DNA of 64,000 nucleotides from Burkholderia sp. Bp9142 (GTDB taxonomy: Bacteria > Pseudomonadota > Gammaproteobacteria > Burkholderiales > Burkholderiaceae): positions 39,184 to 103,183 of the forward strand of contig NZ_QTPP01000029.1 of the NCBI RefSeq assembly GCF_003853415.1. The letters are read 5' to 3'. Each line of letters starts with the position of its first letter. The first letter of the stretch is position 1. Both the position numbers and the translations under genes were made by a program. The notes under the pieces are model-generated. The model worked only from the letters and a program-made list of their open reading frames with translations. It was not told the DNA's origin and did not search any database. Shown here one piece after another: positions 7,953-17,699 of the stretch.

Positions 7953-10900
7953 TCACCGCTGCCCGAACCACCGATCGAAGCGCCGCGTGTAGTTCAGGTC
8001 GACGCCCTGGAACGTGCCGCCATACGCGGACACCGACCAGAAGCGCGTCAGGTTGATCGTCGCCTTGAACGCGTTGCTCGCCGATTGCAGCCCTTGCTCG
8101 TAGCCGAGCACGAAACGCTCGTTGATCGCCTTCGAGATCTGCACGACCTGCGGATCGGTCAGGCCGACGTCGCTGCGGCCGATCGAAAATTCGTCGAGAC
8201 CGATGCTCTGCGCGACGCGCTTGCCGGTCGCGCTGCCGAGCAGCGCGAGCGCGGCGGTCATCGCGTTCTGCTGGCCGACGTTGTTGCCCTGGTCGGTGCC
8301 GTGCCCGAACAGCAGCCACGACAGCTTCTCGTTGTCGGTGACGTTCGGCTCGGACACGAGCTTGACCGTCGGCGACTGGATCGTGCCCGTCACCTGCACG
8401 CCGGCCTCGACCTCCTGGTTGCGCCGCATCGCGAGGATATTGATGCCCGGATTCGACACCGGGCCGTTGAACGTGAAGAAGCCGTTCTCGACCGCGAGCT
8501 TGCGGCCGAACGACGTATACGTCGATCCCTCCGTCACGCGCACGTTGCCGACCGCGCGCAGCGGTACGCCCGGCGCGCTCATCACGGTGATCGTGCCGCG
8601 CAGGCCGAGATCCGCGCCGTGGCCCTTGAAGCGGAAGTTGTTGCCGAGGCCGATGTCGATGTTCGCGCGCGGCGCGAGCGACGGCGCCGGCTTGTCGGTC
8701 GCCTTCTGCGGCTTCGCGACGGCCGTGCCGGTCGGCGTCTCGCCGCGCACCGTCCCGTCCGGCCGCACCACGACGACATCGTCGGACAAGTGCGGCGCCG
8801 CGTCCTCCGGCAGGTCGAACAGCGCGCGGTCGACGACGAACTTGCCGTCGATCGACAGCGCGCCGCGCGGCCCGTCGTTCGCGACGGTCGCCTTGCCCGA
8901 CAGCGACAGCTTGCGGTCCGGCGCCGCGAACAGCTCGAGCTTGTCCGCGACGATGCTCGCGGTCAGGTCCGGCGCCTCGCCGTCGAGGCGCACGCGGCCA
9001 AGCGCGCGCAGCGTGCCGTCGCCGCCGTGGAACTCGACCTGCTGGAATTCGACGAGGTTCTCCGCGAGCTTCACGCGCACGATGCCGTCCTTCAGCTGCA
9101 CGCCCTGATCGACGAGCGTCGCGGACAGCTCGTCGCCCGTCAGCATCCCCGACACGTTCGGCTTCACCGGCGTGCCCGCGACCGTCAGCTTCAGCGCCGC
9201 GCGCCCGCCGAGCAGGTAGCTCGGACCGAACAGGTTGCCGGTCGCCTTCAGCGACGGGATGTCCGCGTCGATACGGCCCGACAGCGGGCCGTCGTCCACG
9301 ATGCCGAACACGCCGTCGCGCAGTGCAAACGGCACGGTGACGTTCGCGTCGAGCGTGCCGATCCGGTTCGCCTTCGCGAGCGCCACCACGTTGAGCCGGT
9401 TGCCCGGCGCGAAGCTCGCGCGCGCGGACAGGTCGGTCAGCCCGAGCGACGCGATGCCGCGCCCGGACTCGATCGTCACGTCGCCGCCGCGCCGTTTCAC
9501 CTGCACGTAGCCGGTCGCGTTCGCGCCAAGCGAGAAGTCCCAGTCGGCATCGAGCACGACGTCGGTGCGAATCGGCGGCCGCTGGCCGGTCAGCTCCTGG
9601 CGGATCTCGAGGAAACGCGCGACCGATGCGTCGCGCACGGAGCCCGCCGAGCGCATCTGGCCGTGATCGAACACGAACGACTTCAGGTCGATCGCCGCGC
9701 CTTCGAGCGTGAGCCGCGTCGCGCCGAGCGTCACGCGGCCGGCACCGGCCGACACGGTGAGCGGCGAGCGCAGCGCCACCGCCGGCGTGCCGCGGTTCGC
9801 GAGACGCGTGATCGTGCCGTCCCAGCGCATCCCGTCGCGGTTTTCGACCACGCCGCCGTTCGCCGCGAGCGTCAGGTCGACCACGCGGCCGCCGGCCGTC
9901 CCGATCGCCGACGCGTCGAGCGTGTGCTTCGCGCGCGTGCCGTCGAGATTCGCGCGCAGCGATTTCAACTGCAGCGAGCCGAGCGCGACGTCGGTCGCAT
10001 CGACCGTGAACACGAGCGCGCCATGCGCGCCGTCGCGAATGTCGGCGCGGCCCTGCGCGGCGCCGATCCGGTTCGAGCCGACCACGACGTGCTGCGCCTT
10101 GTAGGTGGCCGTCACGTTCGGATGCGCGAAGCTGCCGGTCAGGTCGCCCTGCGCCTGCACGAGGCCCTGCATGCCGAAACCGAGCCGATCGAGCTCCGGC
10201 GCGTCGATCACGAAGCGCAGCCGGTCGCCAGGCGCGCCGAAACTGCCGCGCAGGTCGACGTGGTTGCCCGCGATCGACAGGGTCGCGTTGCTCGGCAGGA
10301 TCCGCGAGCCGGCGAGCTGCACGACGCCGGCGCCGGTCAGCGGCACGCCGTCGTACAGGCTGTCGCCGAGCTTGAAGGTCGCCTTCGTCGACACCTGCGG
10401 CGCGAACGCGCCGGAGGCCGTCAGCGTGCCCGACACGCGCGTCTCGCCGCGCCTGGCCGGCGCCTTGGCCGCTGCCTTCGCCGCCTTGGCAGCCGGCTTG
10501 CCGCTGCCCGCGCTCGGCGCGTTCAGCGCGGCGAGCAGCAACGGATCGAACGCGGTCAGCGTCGCCTTCGCGTCGTAGCTCGAATGCGCGTCGTGACGGA
10601 ACACGCCGGTCAGGTCGATGCGGCCCTTGCCCGCCGTCACGCGCGCATCGGTCAGCACCGTCTGCTGCGCCGTCAGCGCGACCTTCGCGCGGGCGCCGAG
10701 CGCGAGCTTCGGATCGTTCAGGTTGAAGTCGACGGTCGTCACGTCGCCGGCGAGCGTCACGCCGAGGGGGCCGCCGAGGCGCATCGGCCGCAGCTCGGCG
10801 ACGAATGCATTGAGGTCGAGATTCGCGACCTTCAGGTCGAAGCGGCCCTTGCCGCCCGTCAGCGTGCCGCTGCCGGTCACGCTGCCGTCGCGGATCAGTT

Positions 10901-12008
10901 TCAGCGCGAGGCCGTCGATCCGCTGCGCGTGCGCGTCGAGATTGACGGTCGCATGCGCGTCGACGACCGGCAGCAGGTGCTCGCCGAGCGTGCCGGGCTT
11001 CGCGTTGACGATCGACACCGGGCCCGTCACCGCGAATCCCTGCGCCGGTGCGGCGCCGGCCGGCGCGCTCACGGGGGCCAGCTCCGCGCGCACCGCGAGA
11101 TCGGCGGCCGGCGCGCCCGGCGAAATCGCCTGCGGGTTCACGTGATCGAAGGCGAGCGACGCGCGCGTGAGCGGCACCGCGCCGAACGGCGCGGCCTCGA
11201 CGTGCGCGCGCCCGTTCAGCTTCATCCCGCTCGCGGCGACGTCGGCGACGAGCACTTCGAGCGAACCCGATACGTTCGCGCTCGCGTTGACCGGCTCGTC
11301 GGCGAGCTTGCCCACGTAGGTCGCATTGCCCGTCAGCGCGAACGGCTTCACGCCGTCGAGTTTCGCGCGCGCGGTCAGCGCGCCGTACGGCGTGTCGACG
11401 CCGTCGAGCGCGAGTTCATGGTGACGTCCGTCGCTGCGGCCGTTCAGCGCGAGATGGTCGAGCTGCGTCGTCGAGCCGCCTTCGTGGATCGCCAGGTGAT
11501 CGACGCGCAGGTCGTCGATCCGCAACTGCAGCGGCAGGCTCAGGTCCTGCGGCGTCGTGGCCGGCGTCGACGGCCCCGGCGCGATCCGCACGTCGATCGT
11601 GCCCGCGCGCAGGTACGCGACCGACAGCCGCCACGGAGCACGGGTCAGCGCCCAGCGGCCGTCGAGCCGGTCGATCCGCACCTCGGTGCCGGCGCCGCCG
11701 GGGCTCGTCCACGCGAAGCCGCGCAGCCGCACGCCGGTCGCGAGCGCGCCGCCCTCCAGCGTGCCCGTCAGCCGGCCGCCCAGCACGCGCACGGCCGCCT
11801 GCCACGCGAGCCGCGTGCCGCGCTCGGTCGTCGCGGCGGCCAGCACGAGCCCGGCCGCCAGCACCACGAGCAGCACGACCGTCGCGAGCGTCCACGCGAC
11901 GACCCGGCCCGCCCGAGCGCGGCGCGGCGCGCGCGGCGGCGCGTCGGGCGCGCGCTCGGGCGAGTCCGGATCGTGAGGCGGCGGCGTGTCGTTCGGGTCC
12001 TTCGTCAT
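7953..12008 (-). CDS. tamB: Translocation and assembly module subunit TamB
   Basis: Very large inner-membrane-anchored periplasmic protein, 1351 residues, that works with TamA and is thought to bridge the periplasm for outer-membrane protein insertion or phospholipid transport. The N-terminus is basic and proline-rich, then one membrane anchor (about 34-57, VVAWTLATVVLLVVLAAG). The long middle is repetitive beta-strand sequence of the AsmA/TamB type. The C-terminal DUF490 domain ends NYTRRFDRWFGQR. ATG at 12008, 28 bases after tamA on the same strand, so the two form an operon. The mirror strand shows a long open frame caused by codon bias. Confidence 0.95.
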   Translation of the reverse strand: MTKDPNDTPPPHDPDSPERAPDAPPRAPRRARAGRVVAWTLATVVLLVVLAAGLVLAAATTERGTRLAWQAAVRVLGGRLTGTLEGGALATGVRLRGFAWTSPGGAGTEVRIDRLDGRWALTRAPWRLSVAYLRAGTIDVRIAPGPSTPATTPQDLSLPLQLRIDDLRVDHLAIHEGGSTTQLDHLALNGRSDGRHHELALDGVDTPYGALTARAKLDGVKPFALTGNATYVGKLADEPVNASANVSGSLEVLVADVAASGMKLNGRAHVEAAPFGAVPLTRASLAFDHVNPQAISPGAPAADLAVRAELAPVSAPAGAAPAQGFAVTGPVSIVNAKPGTLGEHLLPVVDAHATVNLDAHAQRIDGLALKLIRDGSVTGSGTLTGGKGRFDLKVANLDLNAFVAELRPMRLGGPLGVTLAGDVTTVDFNLNDPKLALGARAKVALTAQQTVLTDARVTAGKGRIDLTGVFRHDAHSSYDAKATLTAFDPLLLAALNAPSAGSGKPAAKAAKAAAKAPARRGETRVSGTLTASGAFAPQVSTKATFKLGDSLYDGVPLTGAGVVQLAGSRILPSNATLSIAGNHVDLRGSFGAPGDRLRFVIDAPELDRLGFGMQGLVQAQGDLTGSFAHPNVTATYKAQHVVVGSNRIGAAQGRADIRDGAHGALVFTVDATDVALGSLQLKSLRANLDGTRAKHTLDASAIGTAGGRVVDLTLAANGGVVENRDGMRWDGTITRLANRGTPAVALRSPLTVSAGAGRVTLGATRLTLEGAAIDLKSFVFDHGQMRSAGSVRDASVARFLEIRQELTGQRPPIRTDVVLDADWDFSLGANATGYVQVKRRGGDVTIESGRGIASLGLTDLSARASFAPGNRLNVVALAKANRIGTLDANVTVPFALRDGVFGIVDDGPLSGRIDADIPSLKATGNLFGPSYLLGGRAALKLTVAGTPVKPNVSGMLTGDELSATLVDQGVQLKDGIVRVKLAENLVEFQQVEFHGGDGTLRALGRVRLDGEAPDLTASIVADKLELFAAPDRKLSLSGKATVANDGPRGALSIDGKFVVDRALFDLPEDAAPHLSDDVVVVRPDGTVRGETPTGTAVAKPQKATDKPAPSLAPRANIDIGLGNNFRFKGHGADLGLRGTITVMSAPGVPLRAVGNVRVTEGSTYTSFGRKLAVENGFFTFNGPVSNPGINILAMRRNQEVEAGVQVTGTIQSPTVKLVSEPNVTDNEKLSWLLFGHGTDQGNNVGQQNAMTAALALLGSATGKRVAQSIGLDEFSIGRSDVGLTDPQVVQISKAINERFVLGYEQGLQSASNAFKATINLTRFWSVSAYGGTFQGVDLNYTRRFDRWFGQR

Positions 12009-12036
12009 GCGATTCGTCGTGGATCGTGCAATAAGG

Positions 12037-13863
12037 TCAGAAAGCGATGCCGAGCGTCAGGTACGGGCGCACGCTGTGGTTGCGCAGCCCGTACGCGACG
12101 TCGACGTTGATCGGGCCGACGGGGCTGCGCCAGCGCGCGCCGATGCCCACGCCCGGATAGAACACCTTCTCGCCCCACGCATCGGTCGCGGTGCCGATGT
12201 CGAAGAAGGTTGCGGCGCCCCAGTCGCGGTTGAACCAGTGCTGGTATTCGGCGGTGCCCGTCATCAGGTATTTGGTCGGCAGCACGGAGCCGCCGACGCT
12301 GTTGCCGATGCTCTGGTAACCGTAGCCGCGCACGGAGTTCGAGCCGCCCGCGCGGAACAGCAGCGATGCCGGCACGCCGGTCGAGCTGCCGCTCGTGAAC
12401 ACGCCGCCGAGCTCCGCGCGGAACACGAACAGGTCGCGCTTGCCGACCGGCACGTACTGCTGGCCGCGCGCGTAGCCGCGGATGAAGGTCTGGTCGGTCA
12501 GCACGCCCTTGACGGCGAAGCCGGCCTCCGCATGGATCAGGTTGCCCGAACGCGGGAACAGCGGATCGTCGACATTGCGGCGCGTCCATGCCCACTGCGG
12601 CACGAGCGCGCGGCTCGTGGTCGGGCCGGCGCTGTTCTGGTCGAGCCGGTCCTGGTAGAACATCAGCGAGTACGCGTAGTCGATGAACTGGCCCGTGCGC
12701 GTGCGCTGCACGCCGACCCGCGCGCTGTAGATGCGCGTGTCCGACACGTTGGTGTTCGTGTACGACGCGAGCACGCTGTTGGTCCACCCTTTCTGGCCGG
12801 GCGGCATCGACAGCTGGACCTGGCCGTACTGCTGGATCTGGTCGAGCCGGCCCGACACGGTGAGCGGCCACGCTGCGCCGAAGGTGTCGAGGTACGTGTA
12901 CGAGCCCTGCACGTGCGGGCCCGTATCGGTCGCGTAGCCGACGCCGCCGCGAATGTTGTTGTACGGGAACTCGCTGACCTTCACGTGCACGGGCGTGCGC
13001 TCGGGCTTGGCCGTATCGTCGCCGACGTCGATCGCGACGCTCGCGTAGTACGGCGTGTTCTGCAGTTGCCGCTGCAGCTCGGTGATCCGCCGCGCGTCGT
13101 AGATCTCGCCTTCGGACAGCGGATTGACGTTCGTGACGATCTTCTCCGGATAGCGGCGCACGCCGTCGACGTCGACCTTGCCGATCGTAAACGTCGGGCC
13201 GCTGTCGAACGCGACGGCCAGCGTCGCGCGCTGCGTGCGCGGATCGATGCGCGCCTCCGACGACACGATCTTCGCGCCCAGGTAGCGGCGCGACTGCAAT
13301 TGCTTGAGCGCCGCCCCCTTCGCGCCGTCCCAGTCGGACTGCGTGAACGGGTCGCCCGGCTTCAGCGAGAACGCGAAGCGGGTCGCGGCCTCCTGCTTCG
13401 GATCCTCGGTGTCGACCGGGCCCTTGAACGTCAGGTCGACCGTCGACACGACGGTCTGCGGCCCCGGATCGACGGCGACGCGCACGTCGCGCTTGCCGTC
13501 GCGCGTGCGCACGTCGGTGCGCACGACCGGCGAGAAATAGCCGGCCGTCGCGGTCAGGTCGCGCACCTGCTGCGGCGTGGCGGTCACGAGGAAGTCGAAC
13601 TGGTCGTCGCTGATGTCGTCGCGCTTCGCGAAGCGCGCGATGTCGAGATGGGCCTTGAGGAGCTTGCGGATCGAGCTCGGCGCGTCGATGGAGACGTCGT
13701 ACTTCGCGTAGGCCGGCAACACGACGCACGCGGCGAGACAGCCCGCGAGGGCGGTCCGGGCCGCGGCACCGGCGCCGCGTCGTGCGCGATCACCGGGGTC
13801 ACGGGCCGCGCGCGGATTGGCCTCATGCGCCGGATGTGCTTGCTGGTTCGCCTGACCCGCCAA
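12037..13863 (-). CDS. tamA: Outer-membrane assembly protein TamA (Omp85 family)
   Basis: Omp85-family outer-membrane barrel that partners TamB. Under the start chosen it has 608 residues. A hydrophobic stretch ending VVLPAYA is the signal peptide, followed by POTRA domains (segments such as VDPGPQTVVSTVDLTFKG and FTIGKVDVDG), then a C-terminal barrel ending HSVRPYLTLGIAF. No ATG lies in a sensible place. I chose TTG at 13863 because GAGG lies a few bases upstream and the frame keeps the signal peptide; a GTG at 13995 would add 44 residues without signal character. Operon with tamB. Confidence 0.9.
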   Translation of the reverse strand: MAGQANQQAHPAHEANPRAARDPGDRARRGAGAAARTALAGCLAACVVLPAYAKYDVSIDAPSSIRKLLKAHLDIARFAKRDDISDDQFDFLVTATPQQVRDLTATAGYFSPVVRTDVRTRDGKRDVRVAVDPGPQTVVSTVDLTFKGPVDTEDPKQEAATRFAFSLKPGDPFTQSDWDGAKGAALKQLQSRRYLGAKIVSSEARIDPRTQRATLAVAFDSGPTFTIGKVDVDGVRRYPEKIVTNVNPLSEGEIYDARRITELQRQLQNTPYYASVAIDVGDDTAKPERTPVHVKVSEFPYNNIRGGVGYATDTGPHVQGSYTYLDTFGAAWPLTVSGRLDQIQQYGQVQLSMPPGQKGWTNSVLASYTNTNVSDTRIYSARVGVQRTRTGQFIDYAYSLMFYQDRLDQNSAGPTTSRALVPQWAWTRRNVDDPLFPRSGNLIHAEAGFAVKGVLTDQTFIRGYARGQQYVPVGKRDLFVFRAELGGVFTSGSSTGVPASLLFRAGGSNSVRGYGYQSIGNSVGGSVLPTKYLMTGTAEYQHWFNRDWGAATFFDIGTATDAWGEKVFYPGVGIGARWRSPVGPINVDVAYGLRNHSVRPYLTLGIAF

Positions 13864-14129
13864 ATATGACCTCGCCCTCGGTTGTCTTGGTTCCGTGGAA
13901 AACCCTGTATTTGACCACAGGGCGCCGGCCGCGAAGCTTAATGTTTGTAAACCGCGCGCGGGCGGACATGACCGCGGCGCACCGCCTGCCGGCACCCGCT
14001 CTGGCGCCGGATGTGCCCCGGCCAGCGGATTCGACGCGTGATTGCCGCCGGCTGTTCCCCGCGATGCGGTAAAATCCCGCCATCGAGAATCCGGCGCACC
14101 GTGCGCCGCCCGAAACGGAAAGCCAAGCC

Positions 14130-14318
14130 ATGCCGTATCAGTCCGACGTCACGCAATTCCTGAACCAGCTCAAGCAACAGAAGCCGACGCTCGAGGAAGA
14201 GCAGCGCAAGGGCCGCTCCCTGCTGTGGGACAAGCAGCCGATCGACCTCGACGAGCGCACCGAGCAGCAGGAATCGCGCGTGAAGCAAACGTCCTACGTC
14301 TACTACCAGAATTTCTGA
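14130..14318 (+). CDS. DUF3460 family small protein
   Basis: A 62-residue, highly charged, helix-prone cytosolic protein (starts MPYQSDVTQFLNQ, ends YVYYQNF) of the DUF3460 family, which in Burkholderiales is regularly found directly ahead of scpA. Here its stop codon lies four bases before the scpA start, so the two are surely co-transcribed. Function unknown. A TAAAAT box near 14070 could be its promoter. Confidence 0.9.
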   Translation: MPYQSDVTQFLNQLKQQKPTLEEEQRKGRSLLWDKQPIDLDERTEQQESRVKQTSYVYYQNF

Positions 14319-14322
14319 CGAC

Positions 14323-15195
14323 GTGAGCGCCGCCGACGAGGCCAGCGCCGCCCGGCAGGACGACGCGATCGCCGCGCCCGCGGGCGCCGATTCGACGCCC
14401 GACACGGTAGACGGTGTCGCGGCGTTCGCACGCCTGTACGGCGAGCCGCTCTTCAAGCTGCCGCAGGACCTCTACATCCCGCCCGATGCGCTCGAGGTGT
14501 TCCTCGAGACGTTCGAAGGCCCGCTCGACCTGCTGCTGTACCTGATCCGCAAGCAGAACTTCAACGTGCTCGACATCCCGATGGCGCAGGTCACCGCGCA
14601 ATATCTCGGTTATGTCGACCAGATCCGCACGTCGAACCTCGAGCTGGCCGCCGAATACCTGCTGATGGCCGCGATGCTGATCGAGATCAAGTCGCGGATG
14701 CTGCTGCCGGTCAAGAAGGCCGATACCGGCGAGGAAGCCGAGGATCCGCGCGCGGAACTCGTGCGCCGCCTGCTCGAATACGAGCAGATGAAACTCGCCG
14801 CGCAACGCCTCGACCAGCTGCCGCAGCTCGGCCGCGACTTCCTGCGCGCCGAGGTCTACATCGAGCAGAGCATCACGCCGCGCTTCCCCGACGTGAACTC
14901 GGACGACCTGCGCGCCGCGTGGGCCGACGTGCTCAAGCGCGCGAAGCTCGTCCAGCACCACAAGATCTCCCGCGAGGAGCTGTCGGTGCGCGAACACATG
15001 AGCCTGATCCTGCGCCGGCTGCAAAACGCGCGCTTCATGGAATTCGCCGACCTGTTCGACACGTCGCGCGGCGTGCCGGTCGTCGTCGTGAACTTCATCG
15101 CGATGCTCGAACTCGCCCGCGAATCGCTCGTCGAGATCACGCAGGCCGAACCGTTCGCGCCGATCTACGTACGCCTCGCTTACCTGCCCGCATAA
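14323..15195 (+). CDS. scpA: Segregation and condensation protein A
   Basis: Kleisin subunit that joins Smc and ScpB in the bacterial condensin and helps organise and partition the chromosome. 290 residues. After a 45-residue alanine-rich lead, the kleisin N-domain reads FEGPLDLLLYLIRKQNFNVLDIP; a C-terminal winged-helix region ends FAPIYVRLAYLPA. The start is GTG at 14323, coupled to DUF3460. No scpB is seen nearby. Confidence 0.95.
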   Translation: MSAADEASAARQDDAIAAPAGADSTPDTVDGVAAFARLYGEPLFKLPQDLYIPPDALEVFLETFEGPLDLLLYLIRKQNFNVLDIPMAQVTAQYLGYVDQIRTSNLELAAEYLLMAAMLIEIKSRMLLPVKKADTGEEAEDPRAELVRRLLEYEQMKLAAQRLDQLPQLGRDFLRAEVYIEQSITPRFPDVNSDDLRAAWADVLKRAKLVQHHKISREELSVREHMSLILRRLQNARFMEFADLFDTSRGVPVVVVNFIAMLELARESLVEITQAEPFAPIYVRLAYLPA

Positions 15196-15298
15196 CGCGC
15201 GCCGCCGCGCCCGCGTCCCTCCCGCACACCGCGACACACCGCATTCCGCCGCCGGGCGCGCCCGCGCGGCTCGCCAGCGGCACGCCGGATTAAAAAGT

Positions 15299-15310
15299 GA
15301 ACGATCGTTC
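15299..15310. promoter_or_regulatory. Palindromic operator-like site upstream of panC
   Basis: GAACGATCGTTC is a perfect 12-bp palindrome flanked by A5 on one side and T6 on the other, giving near-dyad symmetry over about 24 bases. It sits about 30 bases upstream of a TACAAT box (15342-15347) that could start panC-panD transcription. The form suits a TetR-type dimer. A short terminator-like hairpin is the alternative. Confidence 0.45.
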
Positions 15311-15454
15311 TTTTTTCGATGCGTCCGGCGGCCAAATCCTCTACAATCCGCCGACGCCCGATGCGCCGCCCGCGCGCCGGCGTTCTCCGCTTCGACCCCG
15401 ACGCCGCTGCTGCGGCGCCAACGCGCGCATGCGCGAGGAACCCGCTACCCGATC

Positions 15455-16294
15455 ATGAAAGTCATCAGCTCGATCCAGGAACTGCGCGACCAACTGCGCG
15501 GACAGAACCGCACGGCGTTCGTGCCGACGATGGGCAACCTGCACGAAGGTCACCTGTCGCTGATGCGCCTCGCGCGCCAGCACGGCGACCCGGTCGTGGC
15601 GAGCATCTTCGTCAACCGGCTGCAATTCGGCCCGAACGAGGATTTCGACAAATATCCGCGCACGCTGCAGGACGATATCGAGAAGCTGCAGAAGGAAAAC
15701 GTCTACGTGCTGTTCGCGCCGACCGAGCGCGACATGTATCCGGAGCCGCAGGAGTACCGCGTGCTGCCGCCCGACGACCTCGGCGGAATTCTCGAGGGCG
15801 AATTCCGCCCCGGCTTCTTCGCCGGCGTGTGCACGGTCGTCGCGAAGCTGATGTCCTGCGTGCAGCCGCGCGTCGCGGTGTTCGGCAAGAAGGATTACCA
15901 GCAGCTGATGATCGTGCGCCGGATGTGCCAGCAGCTCGCGCTGCCGGTCGAGATCATCGCGGCCGAGACCGTGCGCGACGAGGACGGCCTCGCGCTGTCG
16001 TCGCGCAACCGCTACCTGACGACCGACGAGCGCAAGGAAGCGCCCGAACTCGCGAAAACGCTGCAGCGCGTGCGCGACAGCGTGCTCGGCGGCGAACGCG
16101 ACCTCGGCAAGCTCGAGCAGCACGCGTGCACGCACCTGGCCGAGCGCGGCTGGACGCCCGACTACATCTCGATCCGCCGCCGCGCGAACCTGATCGCGCC
16201 GAGCGCCGCCGAGCTCGAAGCCGGCGAGCCGCTCGTCGTGCTCGCGGCCGCGAAGCTCGGCGCGACGCGCCTGATCGACAACCTGGAAATCTGA
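15455..16294 (+). CDS. panC: Pantothenate synthetase
   Basis: Condenses pantoate and beta-alanine with ATP to make pantothenate, the vitamin B5 precursor of coenzyme A. 279 residues, family length. The HIGH-like motif GNLHEGH is at 27-33; downstream are FGKKDYQQL and the KMSKS-like SSRNRYL, with the substrate-binding segment between. The ATG at 15455 has GAGGAA about 14 bases upstream, a loose spacing. panD follows 41 bases later, supplying the beta-alanine. Confidence 0.97.
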   Translation: MKVISSIQELRDQLRGQNRTAFVPTMGNLHEGHLSLMRLARQHGDPVVASIFVNRLQFGPNEDFDKYPRTLQDDIEKLQKENVYVLFAPTERDMYPEPQEYRVLPPDDLGGILEGEFRPGFFAGVCTVVAKLMSCVQPRVAVFGKKDYQQLMIVRRMCQQLALPVEIIAAETVRDEDGLALSSRNRYLTTDERKEAPELAKTLQRVRDSVLGGERDLGKLEQHACTHLAERGWTPDYISIRRRANLIAPSAAELEAGEPLVVLAAAKLGATRLIDNLEI

Positions 16295-16335
16295 CGGGCT
16301 GCCCGCCCTCGCCTCACACGCATCACGGAGATACC

Positions 16336-16722
16336 ATGCAGCGTCATATGCTCAAATCGAAGATCCACCGCGCGGCCGTCACGCACTGCGAGCTGCATTA
16401 CGAAGGCTCGTGCGCGATCGACGAAGACCTGCTCGAAGCGGCGAATCTCGTCGAAAACGAACGGATCGACATCTGGAACATCAACAACGGCGAGCGCTTC
16501 TCGACCTACGCGATCAAGGGCGAGCGCGGTAGCGGGATGATCTCGCTGAACGGCTCGGCCGCGCGCCGCGCGCAACTCGGCGACCTCGTGATCATCGCGG
16601 CATTCGCGATGGTCGACGAAGCCGAGCTGCAGGCCGGCTGGAAGCCGAAGCTCGTGTTCATCGACGAAGGCAACAAGATCAAGGGCCACCGCGATCACGT
16701 GCCGACGCAGAACTGGACCTGA
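16336..16722 (+). CDS. panD: Aspartate 1-decarboxylase proenzyme
   Basis: Pyruvoyl enzyme that turns aspartate into beta-alanine for PanC. 128 residues. The self-cleavage site is Gly24-Ser25 in HYEGSCAID, where Ser25 becomes the pyruvoyl group; Lys9 and the NGER segment belong to the active site. The ATG at 16336 follows ACGGAG. Operon with panC, ended by a strong bidirectional terminator. Confidence 0.97.
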   Translation: MQRHMLKSKIHRAAVTHCELHYEGSCAIDEDLLEAANLVENERIDIWNINNGERFSTYAIKGERGSGMISLNGSAARRAQLGDLVIIAAFAMVDEAELQAGWKPKLVFIDEGNKIKGHRDHVPTQNWT

Positions 16723-16814
16723 TGCGGCCGCCCGCCGGCGTGTCTCGACACGCCGGGTCGCTGTCGCGGCGCCCCGCGCGTCGTGACGGCCGGCATCGCG
16801 CAGCCGTATAAAAA

Positions 16815-16855
16815 CAAAGGGCCTGATCCGGCGCGATGCCGGACCAGGCCCTTTG
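16815..16855. terminator. Bidirectional intrinsic terminator between panD and parA
   Basis: A long stem, CAAAGGGCCTG paired with CAGGCCCTTTG, continues through TCCGGC/GCCGGA around a 5-base loop. A and T runs on its flanks let it end transcripts from both sides of this convergent junction. Confidence 0.9.
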
Positions 16856-16912
16856 TCATTCACCCTGCCTTGCACGACCGTGCCCGGCTTGGCCCGGTTC
16901 GGCCAACGCGGG

Positions 16913-17572
16913 TCAGGACGCCTTGGCGACCTTCTCCGCTTTCGGCGCGCGGCGCTCGGCCCATTCGACGATCGGTCGCCACTGTTCGAGATCCTTGTCG
17001 ACGCGGCTCTTCGCGACGTCCCACAGCGTCAGGCCGTGCGCGGCGATCTGCACGTAGTTCTGCGTGTCGCGCACGTAGCCGAGCACCGGCAGCCCGAGCC
17101 CTTCGACGAAACGATGCAGCTGGTCGGACGAGCGCGTGCGCGCGTCGACTCGCATCCCGACGATCCCGACCTCGACGTTGCCCTTGCGCACGGCTTTCTC
17201 GCCGGCGAGACGTTCCAGAAACTGCTGGGTCGCGAGGATATCGAACATCGACGGCTGCAGCGGCACGATCACCTTGTCGGCGAGCTGCAGCGCGACGTTG
17301 AGCCGGTTGCCGTGCAGGCCGGCCGGCGTGTCGATCACCGCATATTCGAGACCGCGCGGCGGCTTCGTCGGCGCGTCCGGATCGAGATCCCACGCCTCGA
17401 TCGCCGGCAGCCCGGCCGGGCGCAGGTCGAGCCACGCATGCGCGGACTGCTGCCGGTCGAGATCGGCGAGCGCGACCCATGCGCCCTGCGCCGCGAAGTA
17501 GCCGGCAAGATTGGTGGACAGCGTGCTCTTCCCCACGCCGCCCTTCGGATTCGCCACCACGATGACCGTCAT
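16913..17572 (-). CDS. Orphan ParA-family ATPase
   Basis: ParA/MinD-type P-loop ATPase, 219 residues. The deviant Walker A motif PKGGVGKST is at 9-17 and a switch segment VIDTPAGLHGNRL follows. No parB or cargo gene is adjacent, so this is not the chromosomal partition locus. Orphan ParA proteins of this size position chemoreceptor clusters, carboxysomes or division inhibitors in other bacteria; which applies here cannot be said. Start at the ATG 17572, since the extra upstream codons of the open frame do not fit the family. Confidence 0.88.
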   Translation of the reverse strand: MTVIVVANPKGGVGKSTLSTNLAGYFAAQGAWVALADLDRQQSAHAWLDLRPAGLPAIEAWDLDPDAPTKPPRGLEYAVIDTPAGLHGNRLNVALQLADKVIVPLQPSMFDILATQQFLERLAGEKAVRKGNVEVGIVGMRVDARTRSSDQLHRFVEGLGLPVLGYVRDTQNYVQIAAHGLTLWDVAKSRVDKDLEQWRPIVEWAERRAPKAEKVAKAS

Positions 17573-17699
17573 GAATTCCCCCGGAAAGGCCGCGCGGCGC
17601 GTGCCGCGTGGCAGGCGCCGCTCGATTGCGGATACAGGGAGCGATGATATCGGCAAACGGGGTGTCACCGGAACGGGTTGCGCCGATGCCCGCCCCCGT

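Noticed and set aside
7860..12110. 1416-codon open frame on the plus strand opposite tamB
   Set aside because: Arginine- and aspartate-rich mirror of tamB created by high third-position GC; no start signal or recognisable domain.
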